NCBI GenBank assembly: GCA_016192455.1
Contig: JACPUC010000014.1
Coordinates: forward strand, 56,845-120,844
Direction: 5' to 3'
Source: Candidatus Tectimicrobiota bacterium
GTDB lineage: Bacteria > JACPUC01
DNA: 64,000 bases
In this document: piece by piece, positions 39,095 to 47,615 of the stretch
Layout: every line of letters starts with the position of its first letter
Position numbering within the stretch: position 1 is the stretch's first letter
The notes under the pieces: model-generated
Database searches by the model: none
The model's input: the letters and a program-made list of their open reading frames with translations, nothing else
What the model was told of the DNA's origin: nothing
Position numbers and translations under genes: made by a program

Positions 39095-39853
39095 ATGAAG
39101 GTAGTGCGCCTCCTCCTCTTCATCACCATGGGGCTGCTGCTCGTGATGGTGAGCTACCTCCTCCAGCGCGGCCTGGGGCCGACCTTCGACATCCTGCGCA
39201 CGAGCCGTCAGCGCACTTTCCAGGCAACCCGGCTGAGCACGCTCGTGGCTCGTCACTACGCTGGGAAGCGACTCCTCTCCGTCCTCCGCGCCGAGCACGC
39301 GCAGCTTGCGTCGAGCCCGGGATCGGCATTGCCCGACGCCCCGGAACGCGGCGACGAGGCCCCGCCGCGGCGGGGCCTCCTGCGGGGCGTGAGCATTGAG
39401 CTGCAGGCGACGCCACGGGCGCCCCACAACTCGGCGCAGGGTGAGGCGGTCGCAGGTTCGCCCGCCGCCCTCCAACTCTGGGATGTGCGCGACGCGAGCA
39501 TGGGGCGCTGGAGCGCGCTGGACTTCCTGGACCTCCTTGAGGTGGAGGTGCGCGTGCTCGACGGCAAGGAGGAGCGCGCCCACCTCACGAGCTCGCAAGG
39601 CATCCTCGCCGTCGGCGCTTCCCGCCTCACCTTGCGCAGCAACGTCGAGCTGCGCTCCGGCGCCAGGGTGCTGCGCGCCGCGGAAGCCGTGTGGGACGGC
39701 TTGACCGGCAGCCTGCACATTCCCGGAGCCTTTACCTTGGAAGGCGCCCATGGCATGATTCGCGGTCGCAACTTGAAGTCCGATCTCACCCTCTCACGCC
39801 TGCAGTTCCTGCCTGCCGCGGCGGCGCCCGACGCCGCGCCGGCGCCACAGTGA
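39095..39853 (+). CDS. LptC-like lipopolysaccharide export protein
   Basis: 252 residues. One N-terminal transmembrane helix (VVRLLLFITMGLLLVMVSYLL) is followed by a periplasmic part that ends in beta-jellyroll repeats of LptC/OstA type: SQGILAVGASRLTLRSNVEL, RAAEAVWDGLTGSLHIPGAFTLEG and GMIRGRNLKSDLTLSRLQF. LptC hands lipopolysaccharide from LptBFG to LptA. The middle (residues 70-150) is more variable. lptA, lptB and kdsC are not adjacent, so the assignment rests on sequence pattern alone. Confidence 0.65.
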   Translation: MKVVRLLLFITMGLLLVMVSYLLQRGLGPTFDILRTSRQRTFQATRLSTLVARHYAGKRLLSVLRAEHAQLASSPGSALPDAPERGDEAPPRRGLLRGVSIELQATPRAPHNSAQGEAVAGSPAALQLWDVRDASMGRWSALDFLDLLEVEVRVLDGKEERAHLTSSQGILAVGASRLTLRSNVELRSGARVLRAAEAVWDGLTGSLHIPGAFTLEGAHGMIRGRNLKSDLTLSRLQFLPAAAAPDAAPAPQ

Positions 39854-40094
39854 GCGCGCCACCCACGAGGTGAGGCGCCGCTCGCGCGCGAACCGCGGCG
39901 CGCCATGCCTGAGCGCCATCCGAGTACGCGCCGCGCCGGGCACGTCCGCGGGCGAGGGGGAGGCGCCGGCAGAGGGTGGGGGCGGGCCAGGCGGCGGCTC
40001 GCCGCCCGCCTCGCTCATCCTGGCGCCGCGCTCCGCCCCCGTGGCAAGGCCTCGAACCAGCCGCTCATCGACCGGCAACCTGGGAGCCTCTCGG

Positions 40095-40595
40095 ATGTGG
40101 ACCTCAACGCTCATCATCAGCGCGCTTGCCGCCATTGCCGCCGCCCTGGCCTACCTGCGGAACCCCCAGCTCTGCGCCGAGGGGCTGCGCAACGGCGGGA
40201 CGGTTCTGGCCCAGGCGGCGCCCCGCATGGTGCCGGCATTCATCCTGGCGGGGATGATCCAGGTGCTCCTGCCGCGGGACTTCATCTCCAAGTGGGTGGG
40301 GAGTGAATCGGGCTTCATGGGTATCCTGATCGGCACCGCCGCGGGGGCCATGACGCCAGGCGGACCATACACGCACTTCCCGATCGTGGCCTCGCTCTAT
40401 GGAGCCGGCGCGGATGTCGCCCCCCTCGTCGCCTATCTCACCTCCTGGTCCGTCCTCGGCATCAATCGGATCATCACCTGGGAGGTGCCGATCCTGGGGC
40501 CGCGGATTGCCCTCATCCGCATTGTCGCCAGCGTGCTGCTGCCTTTCATTGCGGGCGGTCTGGCGAAGCTCCTCATGCGGCTTCCCAGCCTCTAG
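40095..40595 (+). CDS. Half-size permease, UPF0718/ArsP-like
   Basis: 166 residues with about 4-5 transmembrane helices. The start at 40095 (MWTSTLIISALAAIAAALAY) gives a membrane-embedded N-terminus; the upstream frame is Arg/Pro-rich and unconserved. AAPRMVPAFILAGMIQVLLPRDFISKWVGSESGFMGILIG and TPGGPYTHFPIVASLY resemble one half of the DUF318/ArsP permeases, which usually have about 300 residues in two such halves. It may dimerise. Substrate unknown. Confidence 0.65.
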   Translation: MWTSTLIISALAAIAAALAYLRNPQLCAEGLRNGGTVLAQAAPRMVPAFILAGMIQVLLPRDFISKWVGSESGFMGILIGTAAGAMTPGGPYTHFPIVASLYGAGADVAPLVAYLTSWSVLGINRIITWEVPILGPRIALIRIVASVLLPFIAGGLAKLLMRLPSL

Positions 40596-40633
40596 GTCGT
40601 AGCTGGCCCTTCCTCCGCCGCGGAGGCTTTCGT

Positions 40634-42391
40634 ATGAAGCGGTTCCTTCGGCGCCTCGCCATCGCTGCTGTTTCCTGGCTGGTGGTGCTGGCCATCGGCT
40701 ACCTCGTTCTCTACGTTCTCTTCCTCGCGCCACCGCGCATTGCTGATCACTCCATCCTGCACGTCGCGCTGGCGGGCGACTTGCCCGAGGAGCCGACCTC
40801 CAGCATGGTCGCGCGCCTGCTGCGGCCGGAGGAGCTGAGCCTGGCGGACGTGCTCGACAGCCTGCGCCTGGCGCAGCGCGACCCGCGCATCGAGGCGGTT
40901 TTCCTGGAGATCGGCGACCTGCAAACGGGATGGGCCAAGGTGGAAGAGGTCTCTGAGGCCCTCGACTCCCTGCGCCGGGCAGGGAAGTTCATCGCCGCGT
41001 TCCTGCCAACCGCCGAGGAGAAGGAGTATCTCCTCGCCAGCGCCGCCGACCACGTCTCCCTGGCTCCCGCGGGGCACCTCCTGCTGAACGGACTCACCGC
41101 CTCGGTGACCTTCCTGCGCGACCTGCTGGCCAAGGTGGGGATTCAACCGACCATTGTCAGGATCGGGCAGTACAAGACCGCGGCAGACCCCCTCGTGCGC
41201 AGCAGCATGTCGCCGGCGGAGCGTGAGCAGCTCGGGGCGAACCTCGATGATGTCTTCGAGCGCTTCCTCGAGCGCGTTGCCGAGCGTCGCGGCCTCAGCT
41301 CGCGGGATGTCCTGCAATTCGTGAACGCCGGCAGCTACCGCCCCGAGCCGGCTCTCGGGGCGCGCCTCATCGATGCCGTGGAGTACCACGACCAGGTGCT
41401 GGCACGCCTCGGACAGCGTCTGGGACGCGCCGATCCGCGCGCCGCGCTGGTGCCGCTCGCCGTCTACCGGCGCGCCCCCCCCGCTGTTCCCGGCCCTGCG
41501 CCCCGCCGCACCGTGGCGATCGTCTACGGCTCCGGCATCATCGTCAGCGGCAAGCGATCGTTCGCCCCGGGTGTGGGTAAGCTGCTGGGAGCCGACAGCT
41601 TTGCGGAGACGCTCCAGCGGGCGGCGAGGGATGAGACGGTGGCGGCGATCATCGTTCGGCTTGACAGCCCCGGCGGCTCGGCTCTGGCCTCCGATCTCCT
41701 CTGGCGGGACATCCACCGGGCGCGGCAGCGCAAACCGGTCGTCGCCTCGATGTCCGACGTGGCGGCGTCGGGTGGCTACTACCTGGCCATGGCAGCGGAG
41801 CGGATCGTCGCCCAGCCGTCAACCCTGACCGGCTCCATCGGCATCCTGGCGGCGAAGCTGAACAACCAGGATCTCTACCAACGCCTGGGCATCTCTCGAG
41901 AGGTCCTGGCGCGCGGCACGTACGCCGCCGCGGAGGATGAGAGCCGCCCGTTCACCAAGGAGGAGCTGGAGCAGTTCCGCCGCGATATCGAACGCGGCTA
42001 CGCGATCTTCGCCCAGAAAGCGGCGCAGGACCGCGGCATGAGCCTCGAAGCGCTCGATGCCGTGGCGCAGGGGCGCGTTTGGACCGGGAAGCTTGCCTAC
42101 GCGGTGGGGCTGGTGGACGTGCTCGGGGGGCTGCAGGAGGCCGTGGCGGAAGCCAAGCGGCTGGCGAAAATCCCGCCGGACGAGACGGTTCGGCTGGTGA
42201 CGTTCGCCCCGCCCGAACCGCTCCTCCAGTCGCTTCTGCTGGAGAACCTGACAGTGAGCCGCCTTGCTGGGGCGCTGCTGCCCATTGTGTCAGAGGGCGC
42301 GTGGCGGGCGCTTGGAAGCGTGCCGCGCCTGCTGGCAAACCTGCTCCGGGAGCCGCTGGCGCTCATGCCGGTGTGGGTGGAGATTGACTGA
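40634..42391 (+). CDS. sppA: Signal peptide peptidase SppA, 67K type
   Basis: 585 residues with one N-terminal transmembrane helix and two tandem S49 peptidase domains. The general-base Lys181 lies in RIGQYKTAADPL of the N-domain. The nucleophile Ser379 lies in MSDVAASGGYYLAM of the C-domain, preceded by VRLDSPGGSALASD. This split Ser-Lys dyad is the E. coli SppA layout. It degrades cleaved signal peptides in the inner membrane. GGAGGC precedes the ATG and the upstream permease ends 38 bp before. Confidence 0.95.
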   Translation: MKRFLRRLAIAAVSWLVVLAIGYLVLYVLFLAPPRIADHSILHVALAGDLPEEPTSSMVARLLRPEELSLADVLDSLRLAQRDPRIEAVFLEIGDLQTGWAKVEEVSEALDSLRRAGKFIAAFLPTAEEKEYLLASAADHVSLAPAGHLLLNGLTASVTFLRDLLAKVGIQPTIVRIGQYKTAADPLVRSSMSPAEREQLGANLDDVFERFLERVAERRGLSSRDVLQFVNAGSYRPEPALGARLIDAVEYHDQVLARLGQRLGRADPRAALVPLAVYRRAPPAVPGPAPRRTVAIVYGSGIIVSGKRSFAPGVGKLLGADSFAETLQRAARDETVAAIIVRLDSPGGSALASDLLWRDIHRARQRKPVVASMSDVAASGGYYLAMAAERIVAQPSTLTGSIGILAAKLNNQDLYQRLGISREVLARGTYAAAEDESRPFTKEELEQFRRDIERGYAIFAQKAAQDRGMSLEALDAVAQGRVWTGKLAYAVGLVDVLGGLQEAVAEAKRLAKIPPDETVRLVTFAPPEPLLQSLLLENLTVSRLAGALLPIVSEGAWRALGSVPRLLANLLREPLALMPVWVEID

Positions 42392-42541
42392 GGCGGCAAG
42401 GGGGTGGTTTGCGGGTCTTCCTTGAATGGAGATGAATGTGCGCCCCTATCACTGGCTCGAAAAAAGGCGCTTACGTGGTTGATTGCACTACATTGCAGGT
42501 TTGGCAGTGTGCGTGTCACAACGGACGGGATGTGCAGAGCC

Positions 42542-42605
42542 GTAGGGGCGGGGCTTGCCCCGCCCGCTGAGCCGCCACGCTGGGGCGCGGCAAGCGGCGC
42601 CCCTA
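42542..42605. repeat. REP-like element bounded by GTAGGGGCG / CGCCCCTAC
   Basis: The outer 9-bp arms (42542-42550 and 42597-42605) are perfect inverted repeats. Inside is a second perfect hairpin (GGCGGGGC, 2-nt loop, GCCCCGCC). It occupies noncoding DNA downstream of sppA and shares its end sequence with the palindrome at 42933. Confidence 0.65.
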
Positions 42606-42660
42606 CACCCAGGATGCCGGATGCTCGACATGTAAAGATGGTCGCTCCCTGTACCCCGCA

Positions 42661-42710
42661 TTTTCATCTCTTCGCGGGTGGGCCGAAGGCCCATGGGGAA
42701 CTGCATAGAA
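42661..42710. repeat. Direct repeat copy 1 (with 43004-43053)
   Basis: About 50 bp beginning TTTTCAT and containing GGGCCGAAGGCCCATG, a short hairpin. It matches 43004-43053 at about 40 of 50 positions in the same orientation. The two copies flank about 290 bp of other repeats. Confidence 0.6.
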
Positions 42711-42783
42711 AAAAGAACCCCCAAGTGATTGATTTCACGCGATGGTGAGGCTGACGGTCGCGCGGCCGGTGTTCTTCACCTCC

Positions 42784-42839
42784 GCGCCCTCTGCACCTCT
42801 GCGGTTCAATGGAGTGCACCGCAGAGGCGCAGAGAACGC
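42784..42839. repeat. Imperfect inverted repeat, CTCTGC(A/G)CCTCTGCGGT family
   Basis: The 22-nt arms 42784-42805 and 42818-42839 are inverted copies with about three mismatches around a 12-nt loop. Its motif (ACCGCAGAGGCGCAGAGAAC) is a common dispersed intergenic repeat in several environmental phyla. Confidence 0.6.
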
Positions 42840-42857
42840 GGAGAAGGAAGGAGAAGG

Positions 42858-42919
42858 AACCACAGATGGACGCGGGTTCACAAAGATATCAGTGTCCATC
42901 CGTCTTCATCAGTGGTTCT
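42858..42919. repeat. Imperfect inverted repeat, AACCACAGATGGAC family
   Basis: A left arm beginning AACCACAGATGGAC pairs imperfectly with a right arm ending in CATCAGTGGTT. It follows directly on the preceding element, as these two families often do. Confidence 0.5.
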
Positions 42920-42932
42920 TTGCATCCCGCTG

Positions 42933-42960
42933 GTAGGGGCGGTTCGCGAACCGCCCCTAC
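42933..42960. repeat. Perfect 28-nt palindrome (GTAGGGGCG type)
   Basis: A 14-nt arm GTAGGGGCGGTTCG and its exact reverse complement with no loop. The ends are identical to those of the element at 42542-42605, indicating one repeat family. Confidence 0.75.
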
Positions 42961-43003
42961 GGTCGAGAGCATGGATGCCTGCCGAGAAAGAAGTGTCCTC
43001 TTA

Positions 43004-43053
43004 TTTTCATGACCTTGCGGGCGGGCCGAAGGCCCATGTGGAACTGCCGCAGA
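43004..43053. repeat. Direct repeat copy 2 (with 42661-42710)
   Basis: The second copy of the approximately 50-bp element that contains GGGCCGAAGGCCCATG. It ends about 25 bp before the stop codon of the SDR gene, which is read leftward. Confidence 0.6.
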
Positions 43054-43077
43054 ATTTTCCGCAACGCTCCCGTAGAA

Positions 43078-43836
43078 TCAGAAGACGAAGAGGTCCATCC
43101 CCCCCATGAGTGGGATGCAGGCGCCGGTGATGTAGCGGGCCTTCTCCGAGCAGAGGAAGGCCGTCAGGTGCGCCACGTCGATCGGCTCGCCGGGCTTCTG
43201 CATGGCGATGCGCCGGGTGATGCGCTCGCGCATCTTGTCGGGAATCTTGAAGAACGGCGGGGTGGTGACGACGCCGATGGCGATGCAGTTGCAGGTCACC
43301 CCGGCGCGCGCCCCTTCCAGGGCGGTGGTCTTCGTCAGCCCGATGACGCCGGCCTTGGTGGCGGAGTAGCTCACCTGCCCGAAGCCGCCCAGCGTTCCCG
43401 CCACGGAGGAGATGTTGATGATGCGGCCCCACTGGTTCCTCACCATCTCGGGCAGGACGGCGCGGGTGGTGTAGAAGCTGCCCCAGAGGTTGATCTTCTG
43501 GTCGATCTCCCACATCTCGTCACTAAAACCTGCGAGCTGCCCCATGGTGTCGAGCTTTGCCGCGTTGTTGACGAGGATATCGGCGCAGCGGCCCCAGTCT
43601 TTCTTCACCTTCTCGAAGCAGGCGTTCACCTCCGCCGAGTTGCTGACGTCGAGCTTCACGACCTGCACCTTGCGGCCCGCGCCCTTCACCTTGTCGGCCA
43701 CCTCCTGAGCCTTGTCGAGCCGGACATCGGCCAGGATGAGATCGGCCCCTTCCGCCGTGAAGACCATGGCATCGGCCTCGCTGATGCCGCCCCCGCCCCC
43801 GGTGATGAATGCCAGCTTCCCGTCGAGTAGTCCCAT
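43078..43836 (-). CDS. SDR-family oxidoreductase, variant glycine motif
   Basis: 252 residues. The classical SDR layout is present: Rossmann start ITGGGGGISEADA, ILADV, NNAAKL, catalytic Ser in INISSVAG, and YSATKAGVIGLTK with Tyr-x3-Lys. The third Gly of TGxxxGxG is replaced by Ser. The C-terminus LMGGMDLFVF replaces the usual VDGG pattern. NAD(P)-dependent; substrate unknown. GGAGGAACCACC precedes the ATG, and the gene follows cinA by 15 bp on the same strand. Confidence 0.85.
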   Translation of the reverse strand: MGLLDGKLAFITGGGGGISEADAMVFTAEGADLILADVRLDKAQEVADKVKGAGRKVQVVKLDVSNSAEVNACFEKVKKDWGRCADILVNNAAKLDTMGQLAGFSDEMWEIDQKINLWGSFYTTRAVLPEMVRNQWGRIINISSVAGTLGGFGQVSYSATKAGVIGLTKTTALEGARAGVTCNCIAIGVVTTPPFFKIPDKMRERITRRIAMQKPGEPIDVAHLTAFLCSEKARYITGACIPLMGGMDLFVF

Positions 43837-43851
43837 GGTGGTTCCTCCGCT

Positions 43852-45099
43852 TCAGTCGGTGTAATCGAGCAGGAAACGTCGCAGGCGTTCCAACGCCTGG
43901 AGGGCAACGCGGTGCTTGATGAAGGGGATCGGCCCCCCATAAGTGTCGTCACGGCAGGAGGCGCCGTGGGCCGCGGCGATGGCGGTGTAGGTGCGGGCCA
44001 GGTAGCGGTCGCGCGGCGAGCCGTCATCCTCGAGGCTGCCGAGCACGCAGAGGGCGAGGTCCGCGCCGCTGCGCCGGCGCAGGGCCGCGGCGAGGGCTTC
44101 GGCAACCTCGCGGCTAGAGTCGCCGAACTCGGCGTAAAGCTGCTCCGGCACCTCGAGGGCGCGCCGTTGCGCGGCGGGTCGCGCCGCGATGATCGTCTCA
44201 TGGAGGAACGGTTCGGCCTGCCGGGCGCTGTGCAGGCGCTGACTGAGGCCGCCGGCGCTGAGCGTCTCGAGGAGCGCCAGGCTCAGCTTGCGCTCCGCCA
44301 AGAGCCCCGCCACGACCTCCTCGATGGTTTCCGCATCGGCGCCGTAGACCTTCTCCCCCAGGCGCCGGCGCACCTCCCCCTCGACCGGGGCGATGAGCTG
44401 CCGGGCCTCGAGCTCATCCTCGCCGCGGGCGGTGATGCGCACTTCAATGCCGTCCTGCTTGGCCAGGATGCCGACCGTCGGGTTCGGCCCCATGCTGAGG
44501 AGGTCGTGAATCTGCGCGTCGACGTGGCTCTCGCCGATGCCGACGAGCTTGAGGGTGCGCGTCACCAAGGTGGCCCGGATGCCGCAGTGCTCCTGCAGGA
44601 AGGGCAGCACGACGTGGTGCATGAGGTGCTTCATCTCGTGCGGCACGCCGGGCAGGGCCACGACGTAGGCGTCGCCAACCTTCACGATGAAGCCCGGCGC
44701 CGTGCCGACGGGGTTGTGGATGGCCTCGCTGCCGCGTGGGATGAAGGCCTGCTTGCGGTTGTTCGGCGTGAGCTTGAAGTTGCGCTTGCGGAACATCGCC
44801 TCGATCTCGTCGAGGAGGTCCTGACGGAACTCCAGCTTCACGCCCGCGGCCTCGGCCGCGGCGGCGCGGGTGACGTCGTCCACCGTCGGCCCGATGCCGC
44901 CCGTGGTGATGACGAGGTCGGAGCGTGACGCCGCCGCCCGCAGGACGTCACGCAGACGGACCTGGTTGTCCCCCACCGAGGTCTTCTGGTAGACGTTGAT
45001 GCCGAGCTGCTTGAGCTGCTGCGCCAGGTAGGCGGAATTCGTATCGACGAGGTCGCCGAGCAAAATTTCCGAGCCGACCGAGACGATTTCAGCGCGCAT
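43852..45099 (-). CDS. cinA: CinA-family protein with degenerate C-terminal domain
   Basis: About 415 residues. The N-terminal MoCF-like (COG1058) domain is well kept: AEIVSVGSEILLGDLVDTNS, TTGGIGPTVDDVTR, AFIPRGSEAIHNPVGTAPGF, LPGVPHEMKHL. This domain hydrolyses ADP-ribose in related proteins. In the C-terminal NMN-amidase domain the usual ESCTGG is ETLSAGG and the GIAGPxGG loop is GSLEDDGS, so deamidase activity is doubtful. The ATG at 45099 is preferred; an in-frame GTG at 45108 is possible. Confidence 0.88.
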   Translation of the reverse strand: MRAEIVSVGSEILLGDLVDTNSAYLAQQLKQLGINVYQKTSVGDNQVRLRDVLRAAASRSDLVITTGGIGPTVDDVTRAAAAEAAGVKLEFRQDLLDEIEAMFRKRNFKLTPNNRKQAFIPRGSEAIHNPVGTAPGFIVKVGDAYVVALPGVPHEMKHLMHHVVLPFLQEHCGIRATLVTRTLKLVGIGESHVDAQIHDLLSMGPNPTVGILAKQDGIEVRITARGEDELEARQLIAPVEGEVRRRLGEKVYGADAETIEEVVAGLLAERKLSLALLETLSAGGLSQRLHSARQAEPFLHETIIAARPAAQRRALEVPEQLYAEFGDSSREVAEALAAALRRRSGADLALCVLGSLEDDGSPRDRYLARTYTAIAAAHGASCRDDTYGGPIPFIKHRVALQALERLRRFLLDYTD

Positions 45100-45182
45100 C
45101 GTTCTCACATACTCGAGGGGCGCGGCATCGCCGCCCCTTCACAGGTCTCGCGGCCGCACCCACTGCCGCCGCGGGCACAGGG

Positions 45183-45950
45183 TTAGGGGCCGAGGCGCAG
45201 GCGCAGACCGTCGTATGCCGCCAGCACCTCCGCATCGCAGAGCTTGCGGCATTGCTCGACACATGCCTGCCCATCGGTCCCAGGGTAGAAGTGCGTGAGG
45301 AGGAGTGTACGACATTCGGCCCGATTTGCAATGGCGCCGGCTTCGGCGGGGGTGAGGTGCCCCTCCACCTTCTCGTCATCGTGGAAGGAGCACTCGAGGA
45401 TCAGCACGTCGGCGCGCCGCGCCAGCTTGACGATGTTCTCGCACACGTCGGTATCGCCGGAGTAAACGAGGGAGGCGCCCTCCGCTTCGATGCGATAGCC
45501 GATGCAGGTGGGATGGTTCATCGGCAGGCAACGCAGGCTCCACGGTGTGTCGCCAGCGGTGATGGCGAGACGATCCTCCCAGAGCTCCTGGATGGTGAGC
45601 TCGTACTCCGGGGTCTCCACCCACGGGCCGTAGGCCTGCGCCAGGGTGGCCAGGAAGCGGCGGAAGCCGCGCGGCGCGTAGATGCGCAGCGGCTGCCGGC
45701 GGCTGAAGCCGGGGGTGATGCGCTGCGCCATGAGCAGGGGGACAAGATCGCCCACATGATCGGCATGGAGATGGGTGTAGAGGAGGCTGGCCAGGAGGCG
45801 GTAGTCGAAGCCGAGGCGGACGAGGGCGCGGCTGGCGCCTGCGCCGCTGTCAAGCTGCACGAGGCTGCCGCCGATCTGCAGGAGATAGCCGGCCGGGCCG
45901 CGCTCAGCCGTGGGAACCCCGGTGCCCGAGCCGAGGACAGTGAGATCCAT
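45183..45950 (-). CDS. Metallo-beta-lactamase-fold hydrolase, RNase Z-like
   Basis: 255 residues. MDLTVLGSGTGVPTAERGPAG and the metal motif YTHLHADHVGDLVPLL are typical of RNase Z/ELAC-type MBL proteins. GYRIEAEGASLVYSGDTDVCENIVKLA and the final metal ligand in LLLTHFYPGTD are also present. Two metals are expected. True tRNA 3' processing would need the exosite arm, which is not obvious at this length, so it may be a phosphodiesterase or arylsulfatase-like relative. Confidence 0.85.
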   Translation of the reverse strand: MDLTVLGSGTGVPTAERGPAGYLLQIGGSLVQLDSGAGASRALVRLGFDYRLLASLLYTHLHADHVGDLVPLLMAQRITPGFSRRQPLRIYAPRGFRRFLATLAQAYGPWVETPEYELTIQELWEDRLAITAGDTPWSLRCLPMNHPTCIGYRIEAEGASLVYSGDTDVCENIVKLARRADVLILECSFHDDEKVEGHLTPAEAGAIANRAECRTLLLTHFYPGTDGQACVEQCRKLCDAEVLAAYDGLRLRLGP

Positions 45951-45964
45951 ATCGCACCCAGCTT

Positions 45965-47080
45965 CTAGGCGCCGGCGGCCAGGGTCTTGCCGGCAGGCAG
46001 GCCGAGCGCTTCGGCCACCGCCGGATGGGCGACCTCGCCATGGAAGATGTTGAGGCCGGCGCGCAAGGCGGCATCCCGCCGCACCGCCTCCTCAACGCCG
46101 TAGTTCGCCAGGGCCAGGAGGTAGGGGGTGGTGACGTTGGCGAGGGCGAACGTCGAGGTGCGCGCCACGGCGCCGGGGATATTCGCCACGCAGTAGTGCA
46201 GGATACCGTCTTCCTCGTAGACGGGATCCTGGTGCGAGGTGGGGCGGGAAGTCTCGAAGCAGCCGCCCTGGTCGATGGCGACGTCCACCACCACCGCATG
46301 GGGCCGCATCAGGCGCAGCATGCCGCGGCTGACAAGCCGGGGCGCCCGGGCGCCGGGGATGAGCACCGCGCCAACCACCAAGTCCGCCTGGGCGATCGCC
46401 TCCTCGATCACGTCCGGGTTGGAGGCGAGGGTTTGCACCCTGCCGGCGAAGAGGTTGTCGAGCCAGCGCAGGCGCTCGATGTTGATATCGAGGATGGTGA
46501 CATCGGCGCCGAGGCCGAGGGCGACGCGCGAGGCGTTCATGCCGACGATGCCGGCTCCCAACACGACAACTCGTCCGGGCGCCACGCCGGGCACGCCGCC
46601 CAGGAGGACGCCGGGCCCCCCGGCGCTGTTCATGAGGAAGGTGCCGCCCGCCTGCACGCAAAGCCGCCCGGCAATCTCGCTCATCGGGGTAAGCAGGGGC
46701 AGCCGGCCATCCGCAAGCTGCACCGTCTCATAGGCGATGCCGGTGACGCCAGCCTTCAGCAACCCCCTCGCCACCTCGAGGTAGCCCGCCAGGTGCAGGA
46801 ACGCGAAGAGGGTCTGGCCCGCCCGCATGTGGGCCAGTTCAACGACCTGGGGCTCCTTCACCTTGACGATCAGATCGCTCTCGGCATAGACCGCGGCGGC
46901 TGCCGGGACGATCACCGCCCCGGCGGCGCGGTAGGCCTCATCGCTCAAGCCGCAGCCGTGCCCGGCGCTCTGCTCGACCAGAACGCTGTGGCCGGACCGA
47001 ACCAGTTCCCGCACCCCCGCCGGGACGAGGCCGACGCGGTACTCCTGCTCCTTGATTTCCTTTGGAACCCCGATGCGCAT
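45965..47080 (-). CDS. ald: Alanine dehydrogenase
   Basis: 371 residues, the usual length. MRIGVPKEIKEQEYRVGLVP is the standard start. The substrate Lys is in LIVKVKEP and the catalytic His in FLHLAGY. The NAD fold GRVVVLGAGIVGMNASRVALGLGADVTILD is followed by VANIPGAVARTSTFALANVTTPY. It interconverts alanine and pyruvate plus ammonium using NAD. AAGGTGAGG precedes the ATG. It lies 14 bp upstream of the MBL hydrolase gene on the same strand. Confidence 0.96.
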   Translation of the reverse strand: MRIGVPKEIKEQEYRVGLVPAGVRELVRSGHSVLVEQSAGHGCGLSDEAYRAAGAVIVPAAAAVYAESDLIVKVKEPQVVELAHMRAGQTLFAFLHLAGYLEVARGLLKAGVTGIAYETVQLADGRLPLLTPMSEIAGRLCVQAGGTFLMNSAGGPGVLLGGVPGVAPGRVVVLGAGIVGMNASRVALGLGADVTILDINIERLRWLDNLFAGRVQTLASNPDVIEEAIAQADLVVGAVLIPGARAPRLVSRGMLRLMRPHAVVVDVAIDQGGCFETSRPTSHQDPVYEEDGILHYCVANIPGAVARTSTFALANVTTPYLLALANYGVEEAVRRDAALRAGLNIFHGEVAHPAVAEALGLPAGKTLAAGA

Positions 47081-47087
47081 GGCGACC

Positions 47088-47507
47088 TCACCTTACTCTC
47101 GGCGCATCGGCTGTCGAGGCCGCCGGCGCGCGGATGAGGGTTGATTCCGCTTCCACCACCAGGGCGCCGTCAGACGTCGTCGCCCAGGCGCGGGCCGTGG
47201 CGAACGCGGCGCGCTCCTCCACGAGCTCGCCGTAGACCTCCAGCCGCGCGCCAATGACGACGGGGCGGCGGAAACGAACCGCAATGCGTCCGGTGTAGGC
47301 GTTGATGCCGCGCTGATAGAGACACTGGACCATGGCATCGTCGAGCACCGCCGTCAGCACCCCCCCATGTGCGAGGCCGTCGTACCCCTGCACGCCCGGC
47401 CCAGGAACGAAGGTGGCCCGCACCTGTGACCCCTCGAGGCGAAACGCCACCCGCAGGCCGTGCTCGTTCTCTCGGCCGCAGACGAAGCAGTGCCGGTCTG
47501 GCTGCAT
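47088..47507 (-). CDS. PaaI-family hotdog thioesterase
   Basis: 139 residues from the ATG at 47507. DRHCFVCGRENEHGLRVAF with a CxxC pair, GYDGLAHGGVLTAVLDDAM (the active-site segment with HGG) and the strand RIAVRFRRPVVIGARLEVYG mark a 4HBT/PaaI-like acyl-CoA thioesterase. A GTG at 47615 with GGAGGG upstream would add a 36-residue Pro-rich extension. GAGGAG abuts the ATG with no spacer, so the longer form cannot be excluded. It ends 7 bp before alanine dehydrogenase. Confidence 0.8.
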   Translation of the reverse strand: MQPDRHCFVCGRENEHGLRVAFRLEGSQVRATFVPGPGVQGYDGLAHGGVLTAVLDDAMVQCLYQRGINAYTGRIAVRFRRPVVIGARLEVYGELVEERAAFATARAWATTSDGALVVEAESTLIRAPAASTADAPRVR

Positions 47508-47615
47508 CTCCTCGCTTGACGGCGGTTGGTGAGGCGGCGGTGGTGGGGCTTGATGGGGGGATGGAACTGAGGGTTCGTTTGGAGGTTGACCAGGAGGCTG
47601 GGTTTGGGAAACCAC

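Noticed and set aside
42809..43077. Short peptide-like frames containing AGGPKAH
   Set aside because: They arise from the repeated GGGCCGAAGGCCCATG element in two direct repeats and are not genes.
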